This document shows positions 23,010 to 33,189 of a stretch of DNA of 64,000 nucleotides, one piece after another (the stretch's first letter is position 1; the number at the start of each line of letters is the position of its first letter). The notes below the pieces were generated by a model that saw only the letters and a program-made list of their open reading frames with translations, searched no databases and was not told where the DNA came from. The position numbers and the translations under genes were made by a program. The DNA is from Cristatella mucedo. Taxonomy: Eukaryota > Bryozoa > Phylactolaemata > Cristatellidae. The stretch spans positions 1,172,001-1,236,000 of the forward strand of contig WPIO01000016.1 of NCBI GenBank assembly GCA_009760855.2, in the 5' to 3' direction.

Positions 23010-23125
23010 TTAATAATAATACCCTTTTCACAGCGCCCTCCAAGAACGCAATCTCTTTCTAGGCACTTGACATTTGCTCCAAAAAAAGCATGATCGAACG
23101 GCTAGTGGTAACAGGCACTCGATAC
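23010..23125 (-). mobile_element. LINE family B terminal stub
   Basis: Plus strand taataataatacccttttca, then gcgccctccaagaacgcaat, the reverse of the family B 3' end. It lies in intron 9. Confidence 0.78.
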
Positions 23126-23644
23126 TATTGGTTGTTCATATGATCACAGCTGCAACCAGAGTTGCTGTCATACTTGATGCTGGTGCTTTTGGATGTTGTT
23201 GTTATCTTTGTGCTTTTATTTGCTTGATGTGTTGAAAAAACCCAGCTGATCAATAATTATGACAAGGCCTGGCCGCCATCATCCATCCACCATCCACCCA
23301 TCATTAGCAGCAACCTCGAAGAAAGCAGATTTTTAAACAACCAGACACCTGCATTTATGAAAAGTGAGGACAGTAATGCCAATGCAAGCTTGGCTACTAA
23401 ATTGGAAAACAGATTGTGCAAAAATTTATGTTTGTCTTTTATTAAAAGTTACCCTTAACAAATAATCGATTGTGGGACCAATTTTATAAGTATTCTCTTG
23501 ACTTTCCCTTTCTAGCGACAAACATCGCTGCTGCAATCCACTTCTAGGTGCAACGCAGGGGGGACGGTGCTAGATCGAGGTCGACGAGTGAAAGGCAGAC
23601 CACTAAAGCGCCCGGCATTGCACAGGCAGGACGAGGCAGTCGAC

Positions 23645-23727
23645 CTGAGCTCCCTTGTACTTGATCAGCTCCTTCAGACGGTCGACAATGTAGAAGAAGC
23701 CATCCTTGTCGTAGTAGGCCACGTCAC
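23645..23727 (-). CDS. Acyl-CoA synthetase (4CL-like) copy A, exon 9
   Basis: 83 bp between acceptor ctgctgcag and a CAG/GTCGAC donor, phase 1 in and phase 0 out. It encodes [20 protein letters not shown], then LIKYKGAQ. This supplies the Asp of the TGD motif (A7, ribose binding) and the hinge '[11 protein letters not shown]' (A8) that separates the two ANL domains. The donor is a non-standard GTCGAC (GTCAGC in copy B), but the join to E10 ([10 protein letters not shown]) is exactly what the family predicts. Confidence 0.93.
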
Positions 23728-24149
23728 CTGCAGCAGATGATGCGTGTGGCGGCTAAAGGCACGCTGCTGCAGAGCAGCCGACCTTCACTCGAATCAGTCC
23801 ACGGACGGAGAAGGTGCAGGAGAGCAGGCGCCGAGCTCCGTCGGCGGCTGCACGAGAGATGTTGCCACCTCAAGCCGCCATCAAGGCAGCTTCGGCACCA
23901 TTTGTGTCGTCACGTCGTCACCGGTATGAGCACCGTGGCAATCGATGGTTAACGATGGCCTGTACGATAGCCTAGGACGTCAGCAGCAGCAGCAGCAGGG
24001 CTGCACAAATTTCGGCAGTAGGCCGGGAGCTCGCAGCAGCCTCGCTATCGATGACAATCATTTGCTCACGTAAGTGGGCCAATCACGAACGATTGCAAAA
24101 AGGAAACAGCTTGATTGACCTTCACCGCTTGGGAGGTTGACACTCTGAC

Positions 24150-24343
24150 GTGACTAACCACACTTGCATGCTGACCCTGTGCATGTTACTCCTAACCATG
24201 TTATTCATGTTGTTTATCAAGCATGATTCAGCTCAACATTCAATCGTGTTTCCTTTTCAGCAAATGTAAAGCGCCTAGAAAGAGATTGAGTTCACTGAGG
24301 GCGCTGTATCGAGTGACTTGTTATTATTATTATTATTATTAGA
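24150..24343 (+). mobile_element. LINE family B 3' end
   Basis: Plus-strand UTR (ttgcatgctgaccctgtgca), terminal block gcgcctagaaagagattgag and a (TTA)n tail. It lies in intron 8. Confidence 0.87.
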
Positions 24344-24882
24344 GAAAGAGGCGCTAGAGCAGTGCTGACCGCAGGCAGGGCCGCGACGAAGCCGCCGATT
24401 GGGAATTGGCGGATGGAGATCGCCGATTAGCTGGACAATGAGCGTTGGTCTCTAGAAAGACCACCGAGCACATGGCCGAACAACCGAGAACTACCACCAC
24501 CTCGACCTCCCTTCCCTCATCTATCTTGGACAGCCGAGCCTAGCAAGGACGCATCGATTCTGCTATTCGATGGGCCTCGAATACCTGCTACCACTCATTT
24601 GCAGCTATGAAAACGAGCCTGTAGAATTTGCTCAGCTTCGATGTACTTTCCTTTTAACCTTTTCGCTTCAATGGTGGCACGCAGAAACGGCAGCAGCAAA
24701 TCGAAGGCGACCTCGACAACGTACTGTCAGCAGCAGGCACCGGCGAGCGCTCGATCAGGCAAAGGGGCGGCCGCTGCAGCAGCAGTAGCAGCTTTTGTGG
24801 CTCATCGAGGCGGGGAGGGGGCGGCAGGGGGAGGGGGAGGAAGATGGCGGCAGCACCGCAGCTGTCGGCGGCGCTCGCTCAC

Positions 24883-25027
24883 CCGTCCTCATCCAGCCGT
24901 CGCCGATCAAGGTTTCAGCTTCTGGCTTCGGATTGCGCAGGTAGCCTTTCATGATGTTGGGGCCGCGCACGAGCAGCTCGCCTTCCGTATTCGGCGGGCA
25001 GTCTGCTCCCGTGGACACGTCGCAGAC
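24883..25027 (-). CDS. Acyl-CoA synthetase (4CL-like) copy A, exon 8
   Basis: 145 bp between acceptor ctgcctcacag and donor GTGAGC, phase 0 in and phase 1 out. It encodes VCDVSTGADCPPNTEGELLV, then RGPNIMKGYLRNPKPEAETL and IGDGWMRTG. This is the ANL core segment 'GEExxxGPxxMxGYxxNxxAT...GWxxTGD', which contributes to the nucleotide pocket. The Cys at position 2 is Val in copy B. The acceptor region is followed upstream in the intron by CAG/CTG repeats. Confidence 0.93.
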
Positions 25028-25352
25028 CTGTGAGGCAGGCAGCAGCGATCGCTTCCTTCTACTACGGTGCCTAGTGAAAGCTGCCGCTGCAGCAGCATCT
25101 GCTGCTGCACAGCTGCTGCTGCACAGGTCGTCGCCATCAGCTGCTGCTGCTGCTGTGCATTTTTCGGAAACGTTGTCATCCGAGCGAAGATGGCCAAAAA
25201 CGGTGTAGCAAAGGCCTGTTTTGTGAATCGTGAGACTCCCGAGTCTCAAAAAGGTATGCAAATTATGCTCGAATGGATTCGGAATTGCTCACGCCTTCGG
25301 CTCTCTTCATCACACGATACCCCTATCGTTGTACGTCCGGCTATGGTTACTT

Positions 25353-25425
25353 AATAATAATAATAATGCACTTGATAAAGCGCCCTCAGAGAACTCAATC
25401 TCTCTCTAGACGCTTTACATTTACT
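25353..25425 (-). mobile_element. LINE family B terminal stub
   Basis: Plus strand aataataataatgcacttga, then taaagcgccctcagagaact. About 70 bp remain. It lies in intron 7. Confidence 0.8.
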
Positions 25426-26612
25426 TAAACGATCCAGTACGATCATGAATGCTTGTTATCGTTTCGAGGACAGTTAGTTAGTGTTACTGCATGTGAAGTG
25501 CGTGTTTTAGCTAGGCTTTGCGAGTTAGGCATCGCCAGTGGAACAGGCCGTGGTACCAGAGGACGCTGACGGCGTCAAACTAACACCTGTACTGTCGTTG
25601 CTAACGGCCAAAGTTCTCTCGTGTTAGAATGACTACCCATTTTTTTTTACTAACCAGGGCCGTGCCCTGCCTGCTGTTAGAACTGCTGCAACTTTCTCTA
25701 ACCTTAAGCCGACGCTAACCTCGGTGACCACTTACAACTTGTGCCTAATTGTGCAATAAACCGCAAGCTATTGGCAGCTTGTTACTTGATGATACTCCGG
25801 ACATTTTAGCTGTTGAGATCTGGCTTAAACTGCTCGCCTATCACCCATGCAAGTTTCTGCTTTCCTCCCACTCAGCGATCGCCAAAAACTTGTGGCGAGA
25901 GTGGCCATGAAGGTTGCCCAAACTTGATTCAATATCAAGCCATTCTCGGTTCCAGCAAAACAACCTCCCGAATCTCTAATTCTGTGTCCAAATAGTAGTA
26001 ATATCCGAAGGTGGTAGTAATTTACTGTCTACTAGGTAGTAAATGCAGCTCCATCACAAACTTTTCTGGTTTTCTCACCGTTCTTTGCAACAGGAATCGG
26101 CCTTTCTTCATTCGAGGTGATTTTAAAATATAACCCATCTGATTCGACGTGTTCACACTTACTTTCCCTGCCTGAGTGCTTCTGCCTCAGCGCTCATTTT
26201 TAAGCCCCTACTACACCTAAAAAAGAGCCACACTCTTGATCAAATGTTTCTCCTATGATTGAACCATATCAAACTATATCGTCACGCTTTTCGGTATGTC
26301 TGATCCGATGTGGATTGAATTCTCCCTGAAAAGCGGTTCCTTTTCTACGTACACAATTACACAATCGTCAAGACAACTAAAGTTTCTTGACATTGATGCA
26401 GTCCGCTGAAGAAGACTTGCATCTTCTGCACCTCTACTTGACCCTCTAATTGACATCCCCTTTGTAGATGCAATGCTACAAATCGACGCTAGCCAACGTC
26501 CTTGATTAGTTTGTACCCCTGATAATACGATAGGTCGGTACGCGAAGAAATACCCTTTGGTTAATGGCTGACATAAATAGAGCAAAGAACACTAATATGT
26601 AGACTTGAGAAA

Positions 26613-26838
26613 GCCGCTAAAAAGTCGGGACTCACTGTCCGCCGCTCGGCATTTGAGGATTATTGTACGTTGTATCAATCCATTGCAGCTAAGGCTAAGT
26701 AAAATTGTATAGAGAATTGGTAGAATCGTAGATCGATAACCCAAAAATACTAACATCAACGGTCGGCCATTTTCTTAATAACCCCCACGCCAACACACTG
26801 CAGAGTGATTCTAGTGATGACTAAGCCAAGCATTTCTT
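26613..26838. repeat. Direct repeat R1 (226 bp)
   Basis: Nearly identical to 27105-27325. Both start at gtcgggactcactgtccgcc and run to gatgactaagccaagc. Copy B of the duplication has a single version (61278 onward, split by LINEs), so this is a copy-A-specific doubling. Confidence 0.88.
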
Positions 26839-27104
26839 TGTAGTTTGAGTGTATGCCGGCTCTTCTAATGAGCCTGTGATGTGGCATGGACACCGGCCGG
26901 TAACCTGGTGGCCAGATGGTGAATTCACCATCAGGATCGGCCGCTGCACAGTTGTGGTCCTCGATTAATCATCGGGGTCAACCGGAGGAGTGGAAGGAGA
27001 CTCGAGTGTGAGAAGGGGGCGAAGGCAGTCGTGCGTCTTGCTGCTCCGTGCCTTGTACAATAAACCGTTGGCGTTGTTGTGGGCCAGCGTTCTGTATGCC
27101 CAAA
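26839..27104. mobile_element. LTR-like segment between R1 and R2
   Basis: Contains cagatggtgaattcaccatc and gtatgccggctcttct..., matching the minus-strand sense of the gypsy LTRs at 49163 and 53253. It also has an aataaa poly(A)-signal-like site (caataaaccgttggcg). It has one copy of the palindromic block, where the full LTRs have two. Probably a solo LTR of a related element. Confidence 0.7.
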
Positions 27105-27325
27105 AGTCGGGACTCACTGTCCGCCGCTCGGCATTTGAAGATTATTGTACGTTGTATCAATCCATTGCAGCTAAGGCTAAGTAAAATTGTATAGAAAATT
27201 GGTAGAATCGTAGATCAATAACCGAAAAATACTAACATCAACAGTCGGCCATTTTCTTAATCACCCCCACGCCAACACACTGCAGAGTGATTCTAGTGAT
27301 GACTAAGCCAAGCGTTTCTTAAAAC
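27105..27325. repeat. Direct repeat R2
   Basis: Second copy of the R1 segment, immediately after the LTR-like segment. Confidence 0.88.
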
Positions 27326-27659
27326 TCTGCGTTGGGAACATAGGAATGATTAGGGACTCAGTGCTCTCACTGCCGTCCATGTAGGACTGCAGCCCTCACC
27401 GTCCTGCTCTGCTTCTCTCACCTTAATTGCCTGTTTCTATCGAACTCGTTGCTAAACTTGTCTACAACGTTAGCGACATTCCTTTAGATCCTGTGCCCAC
27501 AATTGTTCGTATGAGGTACACAGACCTGTTGCTGCCCAGCACCACAATATTATGTACATATGTGTATATCATTTCATATATCAATATCATAAAAATATGT
27601 CCCTGGTTACCGGTAGGTAGGTCCCTTTCCCTCTGAAAAACAGTTATCTTTCTGAAGGC

Positions 27660-28510
27660 AATTAACAGGCAACTCGCTAAAAAGCCGACTCTAAATCAAG
27701 AGAATTTAAGTAGCTTTTGCCCAGTTTTCCTTCTGCCATTCTTATCCAAGACTCTTGCACAAGAGGCGGCTCAGCAACTAAAGTATTACATCGTTTTATA
27801 GGATCTTTCTAACAAGTTTCGATCACGACTTCGAGCAAACTGTTCTACGGAATCTGCTCTGCTTTGTGTTAACAATAACCACTTCAATAATGCTGATCAA
27901 GGTAGGGGTTTCCTGCTATTTCTGCTGGATCTATCAGCAGCACTTGAAACTACTGACCGCCAGATTCTTATGGAGTGCTTCTCCTCATGCCTATTAGGTC
28001 CTACCTCAGTGAGTGGTGCAAGAGTGTAGATATGAATGACTGTCAACCATCTAGAGAATCCTTAAAGTATGGGGTGCCTCAGGGTTCGGTCTTATGCCCC
28101 CTTCTTTTCATTATCTATACTCTAGCAATGGCCGATATCATTACAATCTTGGCTTTCATTTCTAGGCCAATGACACCAAGCAAATCACCTATCCTTCGAC
28201 CCTGCTACGCTTCATTATCTATGACCCTACTCTATGGATCCTAATCAGATAATTCCATCGCTGCCTGCATCGACGAGTATCGCATTTGGATGGCTACTAA
28301 CTTCCTGAGGCTCAACGATGATAAGACCAACCTAATAATTATGGGGAAATCTAGGGACACCCACAAGTTGGAAGAGCCAATCCTCAAGATTGCATCACCT
28401 AGATTTTAACCAAAGACCTGCCCATAATCTGGGTACACTATTCCAAAACGACTTGTCATTTGATGAGCATATTCCCTTCATTATACTAAGTTGGCCAATT
28501 TTTAGCTAAG
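27660..28510 (+). mobile_element. LINE family B reverse-transcriptase region, degenerate
   Basis: Plus-strand translation shows CR1/L2 reverse-transcriptase blocks in several frames: LLDLSAALETTDRQIL (block with the first catalytic region), [20 protein letters not shown] (block 4), then RNA-binding-like segments. Many stops and frameshifts are present. The 5' part (to about 27880) is also in copy B at 63650-63820, so this insertion predates the duplication. Confidence 0.82.
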
Positions 28511-28539
28511 CATCTACTTAGATAAGAGTATGATCGCCA

Positions 28540-29060
28540 AACTAATCATATGCCAACATGATTTACACAGACTCAGGAGAACCCAATGACCTTGTCCAAC
28601 TTTGTTTCGATCCAAGAGTGGCAGCAGCAGGTACCGTTTGATGCAGCCAATGTGCCTACTTCCACTGAAGCATAGCCGAAGACCGAACCCTTGTAAACAA
28701 TGATCGGCATCGACACTGTGATGGGGGCATTTACCGTAGACATAAGAGGTTGGAAGAGGCAGGCCGGAAAGTGACAGCATCATGTGATCTACGGCTTGAT
28801 GCTCGTCGGTTCTTCATTGTTCTGACGATGCAGCCTGCTACAGCTGCTTCGCGAATAAAGATAAAGCAACAGCCTTAAGGTTTTGGTCGGCATGTGGGCA
28901 TCTCAAAACATGCTTCGTTACTTAATTTAGAAGGATTTAAGCATACCGACGAAAGCATCAGTGCGGCGGTTCCTATGGGCCTCAATGGCCTACCGGTGCA
29001 GCCAGCGAGCCCATCGCAGGAATCAGCACTAGCTGCTATTGCGGCACCGGCTGATAAGGT
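28540..29060. other. Unassigned intronic segment with an exon-like plus-strand frame
   Basis: A plus-strand frame at 28894-29060 has an ordinary amino acid mix (LNLEGFKHTDESISAAVPMG...) and ends at a consensus-like donor GATAAG/GTAAGG. It could be a 5' fragment of a retroelement or an unknown exon on the opposite strand to the synthetase. No family recognised. Confidence 0.25.
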
Positions 29061-29222
29061 AAGGGCAGAGGACGACGGACAGTGCACGAGAAGTCAGCAC
29101 AGCTACCGTCGCCGTCGGTGCCCCCAGCACAGTAGGAGGGGAGAGGGTGAGTAGGGGTAGCACTGCCCTGTTGCCACTCACTCTCGACTCGACTCCCGGC
29201 ACTGGCGTGCCGGCCGAGCCGA

Positions 29223-29268
29223 CGCGCCAGATTCAGGTGCGTCACAATTGCCTCCGACAGGCCGTAGC
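29223..29268 (-). CDS. Acyl-CoA synthetase (4CL-like) copy A, exon 7 (3' end uncertain)
   Basis: The exon begins after a ggttttag acceptor and completes the Gly codon split with exon 6, giving the A5 motif YGLSEA (usually YGLTE, so Thr to Ser) followed by IVTHLNLA. I place the end near 29223 because the reading after LNLA no longer resembles the family and no good donor was found. About 15-20 residues that normally include a 'Gly-Ser-Val-Gly' turn are expected before exon 8 and were not located. Either a small exon is hidden in intron 7 or the gene is damaged here. Confidence 0.7.
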
Positions 29269-29375
29269 CTAAAACCAAGAGGCTGCTGTGGCAGCAAGTC
29301 GCTGGTCAGCGAGATCCGATCCGAGCCCCGCGAGGCCAGCCGCCCCCTTGCTCGAATTGAGAGCACTGCTGCTAC

Positions 29376-29550
29376 CTTGGCAGAGCGTCTTCACATGAGG
29401 AAACTTGCCGATGAACTCCTTGCTCACTTCAGCGCCTAGCGGCGCTGCACCGGAAGTGACGTGCTCGAGAGAGGTGAGGTCAAAGCGAGACGTCATCGGA
29501 TCTTTGCACATGAAGAGAATTATGGGCGGCACAAGAGGCGCGACGTTCAC
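29376..29550 (-). CDS. Acyl-CoA synthetase (4CL-like) copy A, exon 6
   Basis: 175 bp between acceptor accgttgacag and donor GTAGCA, phase 0 in and phase 1 out. It encodes VNVAPLVPPIILFMCKDPMT, then SRFDLTSLEHVTSGAAPLGA and EVSKEFIGKFPHVKTLCQ. This is the ANL core segment 'VPPxxxxLxKxP...YDLSSLxxxxSGAAPLG', with the conserved SGAAPLG turn that lines the acyl pocket. The join to exon 7 gives CQ/GYGLSEA. Confidence 0.93.
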
Positions 29551-29884
29551 CTGTCAACGGTGAGGAAGGAGAGCCGTCAGAAACAGCCAACCGACGAACG
29601 AAGCCAACGAAGACCGGCTGCTACCGGTCACCAAAGTTCGTGCGGTCAAGGCCCCCCCATCAGTGAGCCCATCATACAATTACTCGAGCAGGCTAAGTGG
29701 CCGACTGCCGCTATGTGGGCGGCTCGCAGGAATTCTGTCACAGCCAATGATGCAGCCCACCTTGAAGGCCCCCCAGTCGAGCTACGCCATTCGCAGGGTC
29801 TGGGCGCAGGGCACTATCGCACACGTGAGCTCTGCAGCAGCAGCAGTGGCTGCTGGCGATGGTGGCATGCAAGCGGCCACACAC

Positions 29885-30059
29885 CCTGTATCGCTCGATC
29901 GACGTCAGGAAGACGAGTGGGTCCCACTTGGAGTGCGTGACCAGGAGGGAGCCGCTGTGCAGGCCCAAGCTTATCAGGATCATCAGCCCGTAGATGTGAT
30001 AGAACGGCAGCACGGCGGCCATCGTGTCGCTGGCCTTGAGCGGGAAGACTGGCTCTCGC
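29885..30059 (-). CDS. Acyl-CoA synthetase (4CL-like) copy A, exon 5
   Basis: 175 bp between acceptor cattcgattag and donor GTGTGT, phase 2 in and phase 0 out. It encodes REPVFPLKASDTMAAVLPFY, then HIYGLMILISLGLHSGSLLV and a segment ending TSIERYR. 'LPFYHIYG' is the A4 aromatic motif (LPxFHxxG) that positions the acyl substrate. The frame is intact across the whole exon. Confidence 0.93.
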
Positions 30060-30385
30060 CTAATCGAATGAGCGACAGACGAGATGCGATCGTGGCACTT
30101 CTGCCCGGTAGTAATGCCCGACGAAAGCAGCAGCAGAAGCGGCAGGACCCAGGCCGGCTGCTGCACAGGCCGGCTGCTGCACTCCTCGACTCCCATGCAA
30201 ACTAGCGAGACGGTGCTGGTCTGTGAGCATTACCCCCCCCCCCCCGATAGCCCAATTGCTGCTATTGCGGCCGGCTGCTCGGGGCGATACGAGGCCGTCT
30301 GGCCACTAAGGCATGTGACTAAGATGCGAGAGCAGGCAACGCTTTGAGGGGGAGTGGCTCGGCCACCTCCGTAGCTGCCACGCAC

Positions 30386-30624
30386 CAGAGCTGCACGAGG
30401 TTGGCGGTGAGGTTGTAGTGTGTGAGCATGACCGCCTTGGGTAGGCCCGTGGTGCCACTGGACAGCGGCATGCAGGCGACGTCGTTCTTGCTGTCGACAG
30501 CCACGGGCTTGCCGTCGAATGCCGAGCCGTCATCCTCGAGCAGAGCCGAGAACGAGACGTGTCGGCTGCTGCTGCTGCCGCCAGCCCCGCCGTGCTGCTG
30601 CTGCTCGCCCAGCACGATCACTTT
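30386..30624 (-). CDS. Acyl-CoA synthetase (4CL-like) copy A, exon 4 (P-loop)
   Basis: 239 bp, starting at KVIVLGEQ after acceptor gatgccttgcag and ending ...LTANLVQL at a GTGCGT donor (phase 0 in, phase 2 out). It carries the AMP-binding P-loop MPLSSGTTGLPKAVMLTHYN (A3 motif), the family signature. A Gln/His/Gly/Ser-rich insertion lies before it. A second, nearly identical acceptor 23 bp upstream (exon start 30647) would shift the frame; see findings. A SINE abuts the acceptor. Confidence 0.92.
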
Positions 30625-30654
30625 CTGCAAGGCATCGCGATCACTTTCTGCAGG

Positions 30655-30800
30655 TGAGCCGTGATGGCACACTAGGTAAGGCGGTGCTTTTCACGACCCG
30701 GTCCCGAGATCGTGAGTTCGATTCCTGTGGAGGGCGATTGTGTTAGCCGTAAAGGTTCTTCTGTCGCCATACAAAAGAGGCTGTTAAATCAGATATTTTT
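30655..30800 (+). mobile_element. tRNA-derived SINE (type 1), copy 5, at a splice acceptor
   Basis: Head gccgtgatggcacactaggt and B box gagttcgattcctg. The head begins within a few bases of the distal acceptor of exon 4, so its reverse strand now supplies the sequence upstream of the 3' splice site. Confidence 0.9.
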
Positions 30801-30890
30801 TTAATAAAGGTATTTTTTAAATCAGGTATTTTTAAATCAGGTATTTTAAATCAGGTGTTTTTTAAATCAGGTATTTTTTAAATAAAGGCG
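30800..30890. repeat. Short tandem repeat of a TTTTTAAATCAGGTA-like unit
   Basis: Five imperfect units related to the SINE tail (aaatcaggtat). Probably tail expansion. Confidence 0.8.
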
Positions 30891-30911
30891 TCGACTCGTA
30901 TCGTAGCAGCA

Positions 30912-31553
30912 GTGGAAAGGATGCTGAAACTCGGCCGCCGAAAGCTACCGTTCGGCCTCGAGCATCGGAGCAGTTTAATGAGGGCACGATGCAGGGACCG
31001 AGCAATCAACGGGAGGGGGAGGGCAGCCATAATCAGCAGAATTCCGAGCAGCGTCCTGGTCGAGGGCGGACAGCGTGCAAAGCACCAGCTGGTTGATGAG
31101 CGAGTGCCTCGGTCAAGGCTGGGAGCGCAGAGACGGGCTTGTGTGTGGGATCACAGACTAGGCGCAAGTGCTAGAATGCAGTCCAGGTGCCGGCAGCCGA
31201 AACAAACAAAAGCGAAACGAAATAAGCGTAATCGCCGGAGCCTAGTCCTGGCCACAGCCTGCCCAGACAAAAAGACACGAAGGAAATGTGGCAACCCGCG
31301 GGAAGAAACTCGTGTCAAAAAGCATAAGTTTTCACTATCCCGAAACGACATGCGGTTGAGGTCTGTAAGAGGGCTAGTGAAACACCGTGCAATTGCACCA
31401 GATCTCGTTGACAATCTGAAGAAAACGGACATACACAGCCGAGTTAGTAAGAGGAGGCCTACTCAGGCACGATCAGTTCAGAAAAAGCCGTGTGCAGCTG
31501 CTCGACGTGCTGTTCTCACCTTGTCAAGCTGCTCTATAATGGCGCTAAGCTAG
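30912..31553 (+). other. 213-codon basic ORF in intron 3, unrecognised
   Basis: An uninterrupted frame from ATG to TAG, rich in Arg/Lys (e.g. PKQTKAKRNKRNRRSLVLAT), without low-complexity DNA. It lies antisense in intron 3 of the synthetase. There is no recognisable domain, zinc finger or transposase motif. It might be a fragment of a retroelement nucleic-acid-binding protein or chance in a stop-poor stretch. Confidence 0.22.
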
Positions 31554-31924
31554 CGATACGTCTCTCTGACCCTGTCTCTCTCAGTTTGTGCATGCACGTG
31601 TGTGAGCATCTGTGTGTGTGTGTGTCTCTCACTCTCTCTCTGGCCCTCTCTGTCTCTGTCTTTCTTTCTCTCTGAAATAGTTGTGCAGTGTCATGTTCAA
31701 TGGGGTATATGCTATCGTCCTCACTTCCCAAAGTGTGCAACTATTGCAGGAGTGTAATATCCAGTTGAGTGTGGAGATCAAAGCCTGTTGTGGAGCCATT
31801 ACATGGCTGCTGCACTGGTTTCATCAATCAAGACAACCTGTCAACAGGTGGCACGTGATGAGCGTTTAATCTCTAAATGATAAGGTACCTTGAGAACTTA
31901 CTTTGTCGAAAGACTGTTTGCATA

Positions 31925-32035
<111 letters not shown>

Positions 32036-32240
32036 GCATCTCGTTATTTTAAATAACAAGCTGGGGCAATGAGCAGGGCTTTTTTGATGACAAGACCAGC
32101 TAGGTGTTACCCGGAAAGTTATTGCTAATGAAATTAGAAATCAATTTCGCACGGTGTGCCACAGATTTCAGGTGTGGATACTTCAAGGGTTGTTTGCATT
32201 CAAGCACTCGGTGGTGTATCAGTCTCACGTGTGCAAGGTG

Positions 32241-32243
<3 letters not shown>

Positions 32244-32312
<69 letters not shown>
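32244..32312. repeat. (GA)n microsatellite
   Basis: About 34 GA units, 70 bp from the 3' end of exon 3 in intron 3. Confidence 0.95.
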
Positions 32313-32313
<1 letters not shown>

Positions 32314-32384
32314 AGTGCACACCGCCTAAGCATCCATGCGCACACATGCAAACGTAGGGGGCATCACGAGTGGCTCTGCCTGAC

Positions 32385-32500
32385 CTTGATCTGTTCCGGG
32401 TTCGATAGGCTAGCGATAGCCTCCTGTATGACACCTTGATTGCTTGCGGTACAAAACACGAAGTTGGAATTGGTCAGACTCAATGCATTCATAATTTCAC
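32385..32500 (-). CDS. Acyl-CoA synthetase (4CL-like) copy A, exon 3
   Basis: 116 bp between acceptor atcttttgcag and donor GTCAGG, phase 1 in and phase 0 out. It encodes EIMNALSLTNSNFVFCTASN, then QGVIQEAIASLSNPEQIK. It corresponds to the ANL segment 'ELxxQLxxSxAKxxxT...' between the A2 region and the P-loop. The phase agreement with exon 2 (KG/EIMNAL) and exon 4 (QIK/KVIVLG) is exact. The next intron is full of transposons and microsatellites. Confidence 0.9.
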
Positions 32501-32692
32501 CTGCAAAAGATTCATGCAGCAGCCGATAACGAGTCAGTACACATACGAGAGTCAAACTCGTCAGCATTAAGATAAGGCATCCAGGTGACATAAAGATGTC
32601 CGAACCTCGCCGGTAAAGAGTCTTTCCACCAAGATTCGTCAATTGTGCTGCTTTGAAGAGAAAAACCCTTAGGTTTTCCGATGTCTCATCAT

Positions 32693-32930
<238 letters not shown>

Positions 32931-33189
32931 AATATATATCGTGTTTACCCGAAAATGATTAGACCAAAAAACGCTAGTCTGCATGCACGGGGAATGTATG
33001 CTCTACCCCGGAAAGAAGCCCTAACGGCAGCCTCTTCGTGCAACGGAGCATTCGTTGCACGAAGACTCCTTCGGAGAGTGCAGCCGCGTGGTACCCGGCT
33101 AGATGGCTTCCTTCTGCGTTATGAACTATCTCTAAGAAGAGCAACAACACTTGTTTAACTGAAAGGCAGTGAAGTTGTTAAATATGCAC

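Larger units (their letters stand above)
13800..28500. repeat. Segmental duplication, copy A
   Basis: Long, collinear, interrupted similarity to 46040-64000. Matching anchors: 15740/47278, 17265/47815, 17636/48648, 17790/54205, 18520/54615, E11 19106/55204, E10 22351/57402, E9 23645/59141, E8 24883/60320, 26470/61040 and 27780/63710. The offset is about 35-36 kb after allowing for insertions. It includes the 3' half of the acyl-CoA synthetase gene. Extent at both ends is approximate. Confidence 0.85.

Noticed and set aside
25690-25760. VTEVSVGLRLEKV reading on the minus strand as the missing GSVG-containing exon between E7 and E8
   Set aside because: The context does not resemble the family beyond four residues, and the sequence is absent from the matching intron of copy B.
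26450-26560. Conserved intron segment (minus: VQTNQGRWLASICSI) shared with 61040-61110
   Set aside because: Similar in both copies, but introns generally are in this recent duplication; no splice sites and no fit to the acyl-CoA synthetase family. Noted only as a conserved patch.
29461-30205. Plus-strand frames of 159 and 180 codons
   Set aside because: Antisense shadows of synthetase exons 5 and 6, which match a known family on the minus strand with exact splice phases.
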